This document shows, one piece after another, positions 26,467-38,237 of a stretch of 64,000 nt of DNA. The position numbers were made by a program, and so were the translations under genes. The first letter of the stretch is position 1. Each line of letters starts with the position of its first letter. The notes below the pieces were generated by a model. The model was not told the origin of the DNA. It did not search any database and worked only from the letters and a program-made list of their open reading frames with translations. The stretch is taken from positions 62,001 through 126,000 of the forward strand of contig NW_026516280.1 of NCBI RefSeq assembly GCF_025602895.1, read 5' to 3'. This stretch comes from Polychytrium aggregatum. Lineage: Eukaryota > Chytridiomycota > Chytridiomycetes > Polychytriales.

Positions 26467-29400
26467 TCAGCGCTGCCTGCTGGCCATATCAATGGCGTTA
26501 TCAATACTGGTTGGTATCCAACGGCTGTGGCTGGTCAAATCACCACCCTCGTGCACGAACACAACACCGTCATCAATGAACAAAATGAGCCGCCGTGGGG
26601 CTGACTCTGGTCCAAGCGAAAAGAGAGCCTTGCCGCTTTCGTGCTTGCGGTGGAGGGGCAGGAAAACCAAGTCGTTTTCGGCTGCACGCTTCTCGGCGTA
26701 CTCTTTGAAGGAGATGTCCGGTGCGCTGCGTTGCCGCCGGGCAGCGGCTGTGTCGACTGGCGGAATAGGCTGGGGCTCTTCGCCGAGGACCCGCTGCAAG
26801 TGCGCATCGACCGCCTTCCACGACAGGCTGCCATCGAGTTGGTCACTGATCAGCTCCAGAGCGAGCTTGAATGAATCCTCGATGCCCGAGTGTCGCAGCA
26901 GCGTCGACGGGAACGATCCTTTCCAGGCAAAATACCACTGCTGTACTTGCTCGAGATCGCAGGTGCTATGGCCGAGCCAACGATACAGTGCCTCAAGCCA
27001 TTTGGGAAAGAACTCGGTCTCAAATGCGCGGGCCATCAGAGCATCCGGAATGGTGCCATGCCATGCAACAACCCACGCAAACGGCTCCATGTTCTGGTGC
27101 TCAGACGGCGTCACCAACAGCTCGTTGCGGAGTGTGTGAATCAGTTTGGGCAGCACCGCCCGGACCAGCATACTGTCGATCTCGGCATCCGGAAGAACAC
27201 CCCTCCAGGGCTTGATGTTGGCAATCCCTTGAGGATCGGACGGATGCCAGCCGTTGGAGTTAATTCCAAAGCTCTTTTCCAGTCTCCGGCGAATCGGCGT
27301 GAGAAGCGGCTGAAGCTGATCTCCGAGCAGGGGCAGCCACGGATGGATCCACCAATGCATCGATGGTTTCGTGGGGCTCCAGTCATCAATGGCCGACGAG
27401 AGCTTGGGCATCAAGAGTTGGTCGACAATGTTGTCCATGAGCCAGCGGGGGATCGTAGTTGCACTCGCACCATTGTCGGACTCGGAGGCCGATTGATCGT
27501 AATGCCCAGTGCACCACGCGCTTAGGAGCTGGACCAAAGGCTCGGGCTCGTACACATCCCACGAGTTGCTGTGGGAGAATAGGCATGGAGAAGAACTGGG
27601 TTAGCGGCAGGCTTGGTCGACTGCATCATGAACCCGATCCGGGCATTAACCGACAAGCAGCAGGCGGGGCCAAGCTCTGTCATAGCGCACTCATCACAGC
27701 ACCGATGCCGTCATCGTTCAGGTGAGCTGTTGCCAGTACTGCTTACTTGATTGCCGAGCGGATCTTTGGCAGCCAGATGTGGTAAAGGAGGCTCTCGTAT
27801 GGCGTCATTTTGGCGTTGCCGCTGTCTGCGCTATCTTGAATGAACCTGGTTGCTGCCCCAAAGTGATCGATCTCATCGGCCTCCAGATGCCTCGACTTTG
27901 GTTGTGACTGTGGCGGTGTTGACGACGAAGTCGTGTGGAGCAGTTGCTTCCACTGCTTGAAATGATGTACGAAGGTCGAGGGCGATTCGAGCGGACTCCA
28001 CATCCTGGTCATGGCTTGTATGATCGGCGAGATCGACGCAACGACCAATTCGTCGAGATTGTAGGCTTTGTACTCCTCGTAGTATTGGCTTGATAATGTC
28101 TCGAATATCGGGCTGAAAAGCTTGAGCGGGTCTGCGTCAGAGCCCTCGCGCACGAGGACAAGCGCCTGCCGCGAAAGAGCCTGGCAGTCCTGCGCTAGTT
28201 TCGAGACTTCCTCCAGCCTCTTGATCTTGCTGCCTTCGGCAGCAACTACAGATTTGAGCCGGGCTTCCTTGGTTTGCAGCTGATCACGGGCGTCTTTCAC
28301 AAGCTTCAGTTGCTTGCTGAGCTGCATGAGCTGGTCTTGGGACAGGTCCACTAGTAGCCGCATGTTGTACCGCAGCTCGGGTATCCGCTCGGTGGCCGCA
28401 ACCGAAGGCACAGTCGTCGATTTGATCTGAGATGCGTCCACGATCACACGAGCTTCGGGCCCACGCATATCGATGATCTTGGTAACGGCGGGGGCGGCGG
28501 CCGGTCGGCTGGGAGCGTTGTCGCCTGGACTGCCGTCTTGCTCAAGGAGGATCTCGTGGGCGGTTTTGTACTGCGCTTTGGCCCGACGGGAGCCTCGCTT
28601 CCACCCATCATGCGACCGCGATACTGCGTCTTTATCGTCTCTTGTGGCTTTGGCTGAGTCGTCGTCCTGGGCCTCGTCCGACTGCTGTTTCGAGCGTTTC
28701 TCAGCCTTCATTGTCTCTGTCTGGAAGTCCACTCGGCCCAGACCAGCGCCCTTGGGCAGAACCTTGACGTCGATGGGCTTAGCGATGCCCTCGCTGTTCA
28801 TGCCCAGTCCCTGGCCGACTTTGTAGCCTTGCTTCGAGAGCAGCTTGAATCCAATGCCGTATGCAGATTCCAGCTTCTTGATGTCTTGGCGCGATGCTTG
28901 CGGAGCGGAGCTTGGAGCCGGCTGTTTAGACTGAGTGGGCGCTTTGGGGGGCTTGCGAGTCGATCCGAACTCGATGTTTTGCATGTTGCGCATCGCATCG
29001 GACATCGAATCTAGATTGGACGCTGCTGGGGCAGAGGCCGAGCTGCGGCCAAAGCCCAGACCGCTGGAGTGGAACGACATGGATGGTCGGCTCTCCTCCT
29101 CCTCCTCGCTCTCCTCGTCCTTGTTCCAGACCATGGGCCGCCGGCGACCGGTATCGCTGTCGCCGTCATCCTCATCATCAGAGTCGCCATGGCCATCGTC
29201 ATGGCCATCATCGTGCTCGCTGTTGCTGGGGCTGATACTCTCGTTGCCATGCGGCGGTCGACGAGCCCGCCGGCGGATCCGGGAACCTCCAACGTCATTA
29301 TCCGAGCCGGAATCAGACCCGCTGTCTGTCGACCGAGTGTCGGGCTGATCGAGTTCCATGTCATCTTTGCCACGGCGAGCGTCCGAAGGGGGGGCAGACC

Positions 29401-29799
29401 GCCCAATGGAGGGACCGGGGGGCTGCGTTGTTGACTTTGAGGCTACAAACTGCACGGGCTCGTTCTTGCGTCCTCTCCGCGGCTTCCAGCTGCGATCTTC
29501 GTCGCTTTCATAGCCAAAAACACCGTATATCATTTCATCCTTGGACGCATGACGTCTTGCTCGCGATGCAGGATCTAGAGACAGCGACACAGCAACAAAC
29601 GGGCCCAGAAATATGTCAGAAGAATCAGCGGAGAGATCGAAATCAGCGTGTCGAGTAGAGCGGACTGCCTGCCTCGGAAAAGCTGCTCCTCATCGATGTG
29701 ATCTTGATCAAGGCCATCAGCACCGTCGTCGTCAAAGTCTTGCTCCGATGCCGACGAGTCGAACTCGTCGTCTCCAAAGGTCTTTTTTCGCTTGCCCAT
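26467..29799 (-). CDS. TFIP11: Spliceosome disassembly factor TFIP11/Ntr1 (Spp382), G-patch protein
   Basis: A G-patch cofactor that activates the Prp43/DHX15 helicase to disassemble spliceosomes and intron lariats. Inferred exons, in transcript order: 29799-29666, 29555-27747 and 27568-26467; phases agree and give about 1014 residues. The N-terminal TIP region includes RQRHASKDEMIYGVFGYESD, which mirrors the animal protein around its RQRH...TYGVW segment and supports this splice choice. A long acidic/serine disordered stretch follows. The G-patch (YGIGFKLLSKQGYKVGQGLG ... GLGRVDF) comes next, then the GCFC helical region (LRYNMRLLVDL...) and a conserved C-terminus containing WDVYEPEPLVQLL, DISFKEYAEKRA and GDLTSHSRWIPTS. 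The first intron could alternatively use a GC donor one exon codon earlier; the GT option fits the family better. Confidence 0.9.
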
Positions 29800-30296
29800 G
29801 ATGAGCCGAATGCGGTGCTTGTTCACTGACGGATGTCCTGCTGTTGTGTGCAGCGTTGATCTGCCGGCGCAGGCGATAGAGTGTGCAGATCGATTGCAAT
29901 GGGCTGGACATGGACGAGGGGTGTGGCTGAGATTTCGGTCATGTGGATGTCACATGCCATGCGCCACAGCCAGTCCAGCACCGACAACCCGAAAGCGGAG
30001 TGGCTCATCGCGGCAGAGCTGCACGCTGAAGGGCCTCCAAAACGATCGCGTCCGCAGAGTGTCATCATCTTGCGTGGCACGAACTGACGCCGACGGCACA
30101 AGCAACGCGAGAGCGGAGTGTGGCGGGTCGGTTTCAACTGATACTGGTGCCATATGTATTCATGTCAAATAAATGATCGACTGAGGTTCGAGGACAGCGA
30201 GGTAGGAACGTCAAGTGAACTAATCAGTGGATTCAGGCGGATGCACAAGGACCCATCGACGCACCAGGCCGGCCGCTGCTTGGTGCTTGCAGTGGC
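29800..30296. other. Intergenic region, promoter side of TFIP11
   Basis: 497 bp between the TFIP11 start and the stop of the upstream same-strand gene. No coding signal or repeat is visible. Confidence 0.55.
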
Positions 30297-33200
30297 TCAA
30301 TCGCTTCGTGTGATCCGACACGAAGACACGATCTCGGCACTCAGCCCGAGGGTCCGCCCAGCCACGATGGAGCTGGAATTATCATAGACGAGGTAGTAGA
30401 CACCATATTTGCCCGTGATGGGCACGCTGCCGGAGATGGTCGTGCGCTGTGAATTGGCCTTCATGAATGGCGAGATGATCTCGCGAGCAAATCCTGGAGG
30501 GGTGGCCGGCCCAGCTTGTTCTCTGGCGGGGTACTCGACAGAGGGTGGTCCAGCCGAAATGGCTGAGCTCGTGGCCGATCCAGCAGAGATGGCAGAGACG
30601 ATCGTCTGTTCCTCAAGCGGTCGATTGCTTGTGGGATCGGAGCTTTGCGGATGCCGCAGCTCCGGCTCGAGATCCTCCAGCGAGTGCGTGGCGCTGACAG
30701 GCGACGATTCGTGGGAACTGCGCGAGATGGGCCGGGGCGAAGGGTGCCGCGCAGGCGATGTCAAGACTGTCAAGCCCGCAGGATCGCTTGGAGGTGACTG
30801 GGCGGTCGTACCATGGCTGGAGCCAGAGCTTGTTGTTGGATGATCCGTCGCACCGACAGCACCGGCAGGGGCAGTTCCAGCGGCGTTGTGGTTGACAACA
30901 GCGGCGAGTCGGAGGGCGAGTGATTGCTTGCGAGCTTCCTGTGCCTGCTCGCTGTTTGCGGCGTTCGGAGGAGGTGCCGTCACGGTTGACCTCCGGCTCA
31001 TCATGGATGTGATGGTTCGTCGCGTGCTCTTCGGGGAAGGTTGTGCAGCAGTGGCAGTGGCAGCAGCGGCGGCGGCGGCGGCAGCAGCAGGGGTGGTGGA
31101 AGCAGCGATTGTCGAAGCAGCGGTCGAAGCAACAGCCGAAGCAGCGGTCGAAGCAATAGATGATGTCTCTATCGAGCGGTGGACTGGCTCGGAGCGCTCG
31201 GCGTCAACATGGCCGGCAGGCTCGAGTTCAGTGCCGGCGCTGGCACCGGCATCCGATACACCGCCGCGGGACCAGGGCTTGTTGGCAGCGGCGGCAACAA
31301 CACCGCCAACCATTCCGGCGGCGGCGGCGGCAGCGGCACGGAGCGAGCCCACGCTTGTTTTGTGGGTCACGCCTTTGGACTTGCCACCGCTGTCGGTCTG
31401 AGGATTGGCGGCAGACGCTCCCGATGCCGACAGGACCGCTGACAGATCCACGTTTTCAATGGGCAGGCTCTGCTGAGGAATAAAGACGATGCCGAACATG
31501 ATGTCGTAGCCTCCGGTCGAAAAGTCCCACCGGAGAAGGGTCTGCTGCTCGGTCGTGGTGTCGTGATCGGCACCAAAGGCATCCGACAGGATCGTCTCGG
31601 TAGCCATGATCTTCATCTTGAGCTCGAGGTTCTCATCGTAGAGCAGAGGGATGCGACAGACGGACTTTCGGCTTATCAGGTACTCGCTGTAAAGGCTGAA
31701 GGAGAACTTGACCTCCGACTTGGGCCGCTTGTAGAGCTTCAGGGGCGAGAGCGAGACGGGGCGAACGATGTACTTGTATCCGAGCGACTTTTGGCCCTTC
31801 TTTTGTGCCTGTAAGTTCTCCCAGACAAGATAGAATGTACCCGAGGAAAGCGAACTGATGCAGATGTTACCGCTCGTCGGCCGCGAGTATGCATTCACGG
31901 GGCACGCGGGGAGGATGGTGAGGGCCGCTTCCAGGTCATCACCGGCAGCACTTGGGAGGAAGCTCGAGTTCCAGACAGGACGAAGGCTGTCGGGCTCGCC
32001 AGCCTCAGCGCTCGGGACAAAGTAGATGCCAAAGGTGATTGGCTGCTCGGTGTCGACCATAAACTGCCAAGCCAATTCAAGCGCCGTGCATTGGTCGTAT
32101 CGGTTGTGGTCAAAGACGACGGGGATTTTGAAGACCTCCTTGGGCTGAAGCAGCTTCTCGATGGGAGAGTTTCGCTCGTACGAGGTCATTAGAATATCGT
32201 CTGTGCTCGATGACGGGCTAAAAATGGCCTCGATGTGGTGCCCATTGCCGTGGGAGTTGTAGCGCGACATGGACCTGTGGTGTAAGGCCACGTCCGGTAA
32301 CAGCTCGCCGTCGGTCTCATCTTGGGTATCGTCGCAGTCCTGGTATATGGTGCCGACAAGCGGATCGTCATAGTCGTCCGGAGGCTCCTCGTCCACCCTG
32401 TCCAAATACGGATCGCTTGAGGCTGAAAAGAACATCTCGTTGCCGTGGTCTTCATTGTGGTCCCCGGCGTCGTCGTCGTGGAGGGCGAGCGGGCTTTCGC
32501 GACCATCAATCCCGGGCAGCCGAGGAATGTCCGACGACATGTATCCATCGCTTTCATCCATGCCGCTCTCGGCGCCACTGGCGCGCGAATCGCGCTTGCC
32601 GCTGTTGAGCCAGGTGCGACGGGTCTTCAAAATCGTGGTGGCAGTGGCGCTTGCAGCATCGATGAGTGCTTTGATCTTGGTGTCCTTGGCCTTTGCCGAT
32701 GCGCTCAGGGCAATGCCGTCTGTACTTGCGTCCGTGTCGTGTGTCTCTGGCGCAGCCGCGACCGAGCCGGTGCGAGTCGACGCTGCTGCGTTCGGATCTT
32801 TACCGCTCGTGGTGGTGCCGAAGAACTTGCGCCGACGCAGCTCGGTGCCACTGTTGCTGCTGCCGGTGCCCCACACCGCCGAGGCAGCAAAGCTCAGCAG
32901 GCTGCTTCCCACGCCCGTCACCAGCGACGAGGTCGACGGCTGGATAGTGCCATCCGGATCGGCATCTCGGCTCTGGCTCTTGACACGGGCTTCGAGCTCC
33001 TCGATAAACTTCTTCAGTTTGCGACTTGAGTTGTAGGTAGCCTCGAGGCGATTCAACTCGTTGCTGAACTGGCTGACGACTGTAACTTGGCATACGTTGG
33101 GGCCTTGTGGCTCAATGTAGTAGCCATAGATGTGTACATTGTGCAGATTTGAGGGGTCGAAGGACTCGGGTGGCTGCAATGAGCCGGACGGAAGGCTGCC

Positions 33201-36200
33201 GCTCTCACCCATGGGGACGCTGCTGTTGCCGGGAAGCGATCGGCTTACATCGGGCCCATCCCGAAGACTGCCCAACGACGATGCTCGCAGCGAGGACGAT
33301 GCAGGAGTGGCCACGGGTATTGGCTGCGACGATGTCAAAGAGACACGGGCATCTTCAAGGGAGGATGTCTGATGCGGCTGGCTGACGGGAAACGCATCTG
33401 GCGAGAGGTTGGCATCATGGGACTCGAGGTTGGCCAGGTCGCCTTCGGTCGGTAGGATCGATCGATACACAACCACATAGGAGTCTTGTTCGTGGTTACT
33501 GGATGAGGCCGCGTCTGCGGGAGCTGGCTCGTGCGCCATTCCGGGATGGGAGACCGACCCGGCCTTTGAGGAGAGGCGCTGCCGGATCTCCAATGCCACA
33601 AAGCCTTTCTTGACCTTGCCGATATTGTAGGTGGTGTAGCGGATGATGTTGATTGGACCTTGGGCAGAGGCAGGAGGATACAAGAGCGAGCGTAAGTATT
33701 GATACGGAGAGAGTTACGATCCGAGCCATGGCGGGCAACATTTGCGGCAAATGGGAATGATGGGTCTGCATCCACCGATCTAGACTCACTGATGTGTCGC
33801 AGGATCGTTGTTTTATCGTAGCTTTCATCGACGTGGCGCATATGCTCGGGATTGCTCAGTATCTAACAGTCAGCGAGGACGGGCTCAGGGTCAAACAACT
33901 TGTCCGGCGGTGACAAAGTGTGGTGGCAAAAGTCCCATAGAATGTGGCGTGCATGCTGGGCCATAATCCGGAAGCAACCAGAGTCGTCTGGGTGGCGAGG
34001 ACACTTGCAACGAGGACACTTGCGACGAGGACACTTGCGACGGGGATAATTGCGACGGGGATAATCGCAACAGGCAAGACACACGCCGGCCATCGATGGA
34101 CTCACCGAAAACACACTGGCGGCATCGCACGCAATCCGGAGAAAGACGCGAGTGACCTCGCCGACTTGGCCGTTGACGGCGACACGCTTGCGCTGGATAT
34201 GAACGCCGCCCCGATTCTTGATGGTCTTCCAAACAATGGGGCCGATGGCGCTGGTCGCGGCAGGGGTGGTTGAGAGATTCGAGGCGTCGACGAAGGCTGC
34301 CTTACCATCACCTCGGTCATCCTCGCGGGCGAGCTGGATGAATGGGGGCACAAGCGATTCGTTGTATTCCAACACTTCTTGGGCATCCGCTGGGCTGGGT
34401 GAGTCGAGGGCGAAGGCTATGCTGTGCAGGACATCGGGAACAACCCATGGGGTCCACGGCTTGGGATTGCTGCGAAGAAAAGCCGAGCGGTTCTCCCACA
34501 GGGTGCCGTTGTTTGGAGTGCGACGGCTGGGGCTGCCCGCACGCTTGAACGAGCGCTCGGACTTGAGCTTGGTCGTCTGGCCTTTTTCTCGAGCAATCTC
34601 TTCTTCCAACGAGGGCGCCATCAGCGGCATAAAAAAGATACGCCAAGAGGGAAGCACCCAGAGCTCCAGGAACATCTTGCGGACAATCTTGCCCAGAACC
34701 CTGTTGACCATGTCGCGCAGCATCTCGCTCTCGCCAAGGGTGATGGGAGAGTCGACCGTGAAAGCTGCCCCGGGGTCTTCGGCAAAGGTAATGGCGAGCA
34801 TGTCCGACCATTTTTCCGAAGGACATCGCAGTCGAAGCTTGAGAATGACCAGTCGAACCCGAAGCGATAGAAATGTGGCGTTGGGAAGGATCGAGATGGT
34901 GTGCAGTTAGCTCGGAGCTGTCGACACTGTGGATTCCAGCAAGAATGCACGTAGCATTCGCAGCAAGTGCAAAATCGAGCATTGACGAGGAGCAGAGCGG
35001 TCCTGGAGCAGCTGAGAAGAATCCCAATCGAATCCGGGCGGATGGGCCGGTGCTCCTTTGATAGCAGCAGCTGGTGTGGTTGTGAGATAGTTACCTTTCC
35101 TTCCAAGCTACTGAGTGTAACGCGGACAGGGATAGTGATGCCTCCGACCAGTGTCGCCTGGATGCCAATGGACGCACCGCCAGTGTATTTCATGTCCAGC
35201 TCGATGGTCTTTGGACGAAAGTGCGTTGGTTATAGCCCGCATCCATGAACAAATGAGACGAGCATAATTAGCGCGCGAATATAGGCTGCTGGTGAGGAAT
35301 CAGTACTCCTGCGAGTCAGCTGGCGTCTGGTAGGAGACCCCCACTAAACGGCGATGCCGACATGCCAAAAGATCGCCCAAGACACCACCCGACGACGTCG
35401 ACTCACAACAGCATGATCTTCGCTGACGCCCTTGATGAGTCGAACTCCAGAGACATCGGGGGCATGGTCTCCGAGAGAAAGCTCACATATGTTGATGTAC
35501 GACTGAGGAGAGTGGATGCATGGAAGCGGTTGGTGCCGGTGTTGATGACGGATTGATCAACGTTGAGCCGGATACCAGGATATGTCCAGACACAGACGAC
35601 ATAGGTTAGGAATGGGACCATGTCGGCGTCCAAGTACCGGACGAGAATGACACATGGCGGAGGATATAAATGATGCAAAGGTGGAGAAGAGCAGCGTCGA
35701 TCCATGCAAAATGTACAGAGAGAATGCAACTAATCCGGTCGTGTGATGAATTTGGTGATGGAGGTCGACAGAGCAGACCGACAAGCAGCCATACACATCC
35801 GCATGCAGGCAGACGGCGTGGAGTATCGAGTGGCACGAGCAGTCAGCGAGAGCACAACTACGGCTGCTTACGACATAGGTGTTGCCCTTGAGCTTCATGT
35901 TCATCTTTTTCATCATTTTTTCCTTCATATTGGTCTTGAAGGCCTCCTCGTTGCGCAGCGCCAGAAAGAAGCGGTGGGCGAGGACATTGGCCCAATGACA
36001 GGTCTCTGTTGCAGACGCATACTCGGGCTCGGGAGGCGGCAGATCCTTGGCCGCGGCGGGAGCGGCAGAGGGCCGGGGAGGAATTAAGACATCGTCGTCG
36101 GCCGGAGTCAAGGCCTTGGCGAGGAACTCGAGAATGCCGGTCGGATAGTTGTCGGTCGGGATGTCCTTGTGGATTTCGACGCCGCTAATGATGGCGGGAA

Positions 36201-36369
36201 CATACTGGGAGATTCGGGTGCGGGGGTCGAGCAGGAACTTGACGAGCTTGTAGATGATCAGAGCCTCGACCAAGACGACAATGACGATCCCAAAGAAGAT
36301 GCCACGGGCATAGTAGGAAAGCGCCGTTACGGAATCGAGGGCATATCCGATATCGGCAGAGGACACCAT
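30297..36369 (-). CDS. Membrane-anchored lipid-transfer protein with SMP, START-like and two GOLD domains
   Basis: Inferred exons, in transcript order: 36369-35872, 35502-35407, 35208-35095, 34837-34106, 33862-33790, 33658-30297; every junction is in phase (1624 residues). Residues 19-47 form one transmembrane helix. Residues about 122-310 match the TEX2/Nvj2-type SMP lipid-binding domain: WANVLAHRFFLALRNEEAF, ICELSLGDHAPDVSGVRLI, LDMKYTGGASIGIQ, TLSSLEGKLRLRC and LELWVLPSW. Residues about 435-731 resemble START: VWKTIKNRGGVHIQRKRV, then NIIRYTTYNIGKVKKGF, SYVVVYRSI and VHIYGYYIEPQGPNVCQVTV. Two GOLD-like beta domains follow, from about 1009 (FYLVWENL near its end) and about 1220 (LRWDFSTGGYDIMFGIVF). 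The second resumes at GKYGVYYLVYDNSSS after a low-complexity Ala/Ser insert of about 290 residues. SMP proteins move lipids at ER contact sites; a contact-site role here is inference. SMP and GOLD calls are strong; START is good but less certain. Confidence 0.85.
34001..34075. repeat. 15-nt tandem repeat in an intron of the SMP/START/GOLD gene
   Basis: About five copies of a unit like CGAGGACACTTGCGA, drifting to GGGGATAATTGCGAC at the right end. It lies wholly within the intron between the fourth and fifth exons (33863-34105). Confidence 0.9.
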
Positions 36370-38237
36370 GAGCCTAGAAGACGAGATGGAAGGATATGGG
36401 GATATGGGGTTGTATGTGAGGATATGCGGATGTGAGCAGCGCAGACCAGCACAATGAGGCCGGAGACGGAGAGCGATGCAGCGAGAGCGATGCAGCGAGA
36501 ACGATGAGGGCAAAGTCCACAAGCGTCCTCATCTGCATCAAAGGCTCGTCGCAGACCAGGGGGCTCTCCGTTTGGCCGAGCGTCCGGGAGACGGTGCTGG
36601 GCCGGCGATCATATGACGGCAGACATGGCTGGCCGAGCGACAATACGCAGAAAGACGCACCAAGGGGTTCTGGATGTTGGGCGTCCAGGGGCGGTTGCGA
36701 CGGGGGCAGAGCGGACTCGGAGACAATCGAGATGGCGGCGGGCTGGGCAAGAGCGCTGGAGGGTGGAGAGAGAGAACGAGGGAGCAGTTCTGGGGAGCCA
36801 ATCGCGCGACGCCAGCGCCCCAAAAGCCAAAGCCGAACAAGTAACGGCCCTAGCGATGCCTTGGCGATGCTTTGGTGATGCCTTGGCGATGCTTTGGCAG
36901 CCGGACATGCACATTCCAGCGACCACCCCGCCCCACACACCAGTCCTCGATAGCAACGGCGTCACCATCGCCCACATCGCAGAGTCGCTGATTGCCCCGG
37001 ATAGGCGCTCCGCAGCGGTACAGCGCGGTGAACAAAAACGGAACGCATCGTCTCATTCGGACAAACACGGCGTAGTCGGATCATATCACACCCGGCCGAC
37101 AACGGCCAAGTGGGTCAAATCATTTCCCTGTGTGAGAGAGGTGACAGCGCAAAGAGCAATATCGCAGGAGGACCTCGGCGAGGGATATCATGGAGTTCGG
37201 GGGCCATCAAAGTCGTCTGATTCACACAACCCACACAACCCACACAACCCACGCAACCCACACAACCCACGCAAGTCATCCATGTCTGAAAGAATAAGTT
37301 CGCTGTCATGTCCAGCGAAGGCGCCGGTCGTGAAGCAGCAACCGCAGAAGCACTGCCCCGCAGCAAGCCAACAGCGACTGTGGCTGCGCCGAGACGCGCG
37401 GCGATTGGCTGGCCGCCCCACCCTCGCCACATGACCGACCCAGCCCTTGCCCCAGCCCTTGCCCTCGCTGCAGAATGAATTTCATCAGCGCCTTGCGCAG
37501 CCCTTTTTTTTGCCCCGCTTGCGTTCGTGTGCGGGTCCCGCCATCGCATTCCCGTCAAAGGCCAAAGCGGATCGCCTGCCTTTCGCCAGCGAGTATCAGC
37601 TCGATCCCCCCCGAGCAACCGGACCAAGCAACCCATCGTCGAGCGTGCTGAGAACCAGCAGCCTGGAGGTACTCGGATCCTCACCATCACGCCTTCCCCC
37701 CGCCGCGCTGCTGTTCCATGGATCCTGCTGCGTTGGCTCGATCTGCCTCCATCATCCGCGCCTGCACATCCCTCCCGTCCTGCACTTGCACTATCGCCAA
37801 CCGAGCATCGTCTTGGTGTTGATCTGCCTTCGTCCCGTCGTCGCGGCGTCACCGTACTGGATCTCTCTGCTCTATTGCTGATCATCTTCCTCTGATACAC
37901 ACCCGCTTTTACTGGATTCGCTGTTCTGCTACTCAACCCGATCCTGCCAACTCTGCGTCCAACTCGCACATTGTGCTGGCCCGGATCGACATCGGCCTCG
38001 ATCTACCGCATCGCGACACGGCTTGCTTTCGGCTACTGATGTGCTTCACGACGTCACCCCGAACGATCACTGGCATGGCAATCCACTCGGTACTCACCAC
38101 TCTTGGTATCGATGCCGACTTCGCCCACTGTGCCTGTCTCGGCTGGGCCTGTCTCTCGGTGGCGACCTGCTGCAACCGTACGCCCCCCCCCGTTGTGGGA
38201 CTATCTTGCTCTTTACCCAATCCTGGGATCCAGCACC
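36370..38237. promoter_or_regulatory. Long divergent intergenic region between the SMP gene and NOP56
   Basis: 1.87 kb between two divergent start codons. It contains an imperfect GATGCCTTGGC/GATGCTTTGGT repeat at 36852-36900 and a 9-nt CACAACCCA array at 37221-37275. Open frames of up to about 280 codons occur but look compositional and share no family motif. Pyrimidine-rich sequence (about 37650-37940) nearer NOP56 is compatible with a highly expressed gene's promoter or leader. Confidence 0.5.
37221..37275. repeat. 9-nt tandem repeat (CACAACCCA)
   Basis: About six copies with CACGCAACC variants, in the divergent intergenic region. Confidence 0.9.

Noticed and set aside
29555-29673. GC-AG intron at the start of TFIP11
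   Set aside because: A GC donor one codon earlier would also join in phase, but the GT donor at 29665 combined with the acceptor at 29556 gives GRQRHASKDE, which matches the animal protein better.
36613-37969. Long open frames on both strands in the SMP/NOP56 intergenic region
   Set aside because: They consist of low-complexity and repeat-derived sequence (CACAACCCA array), have no splice or domain support and overlap each other.
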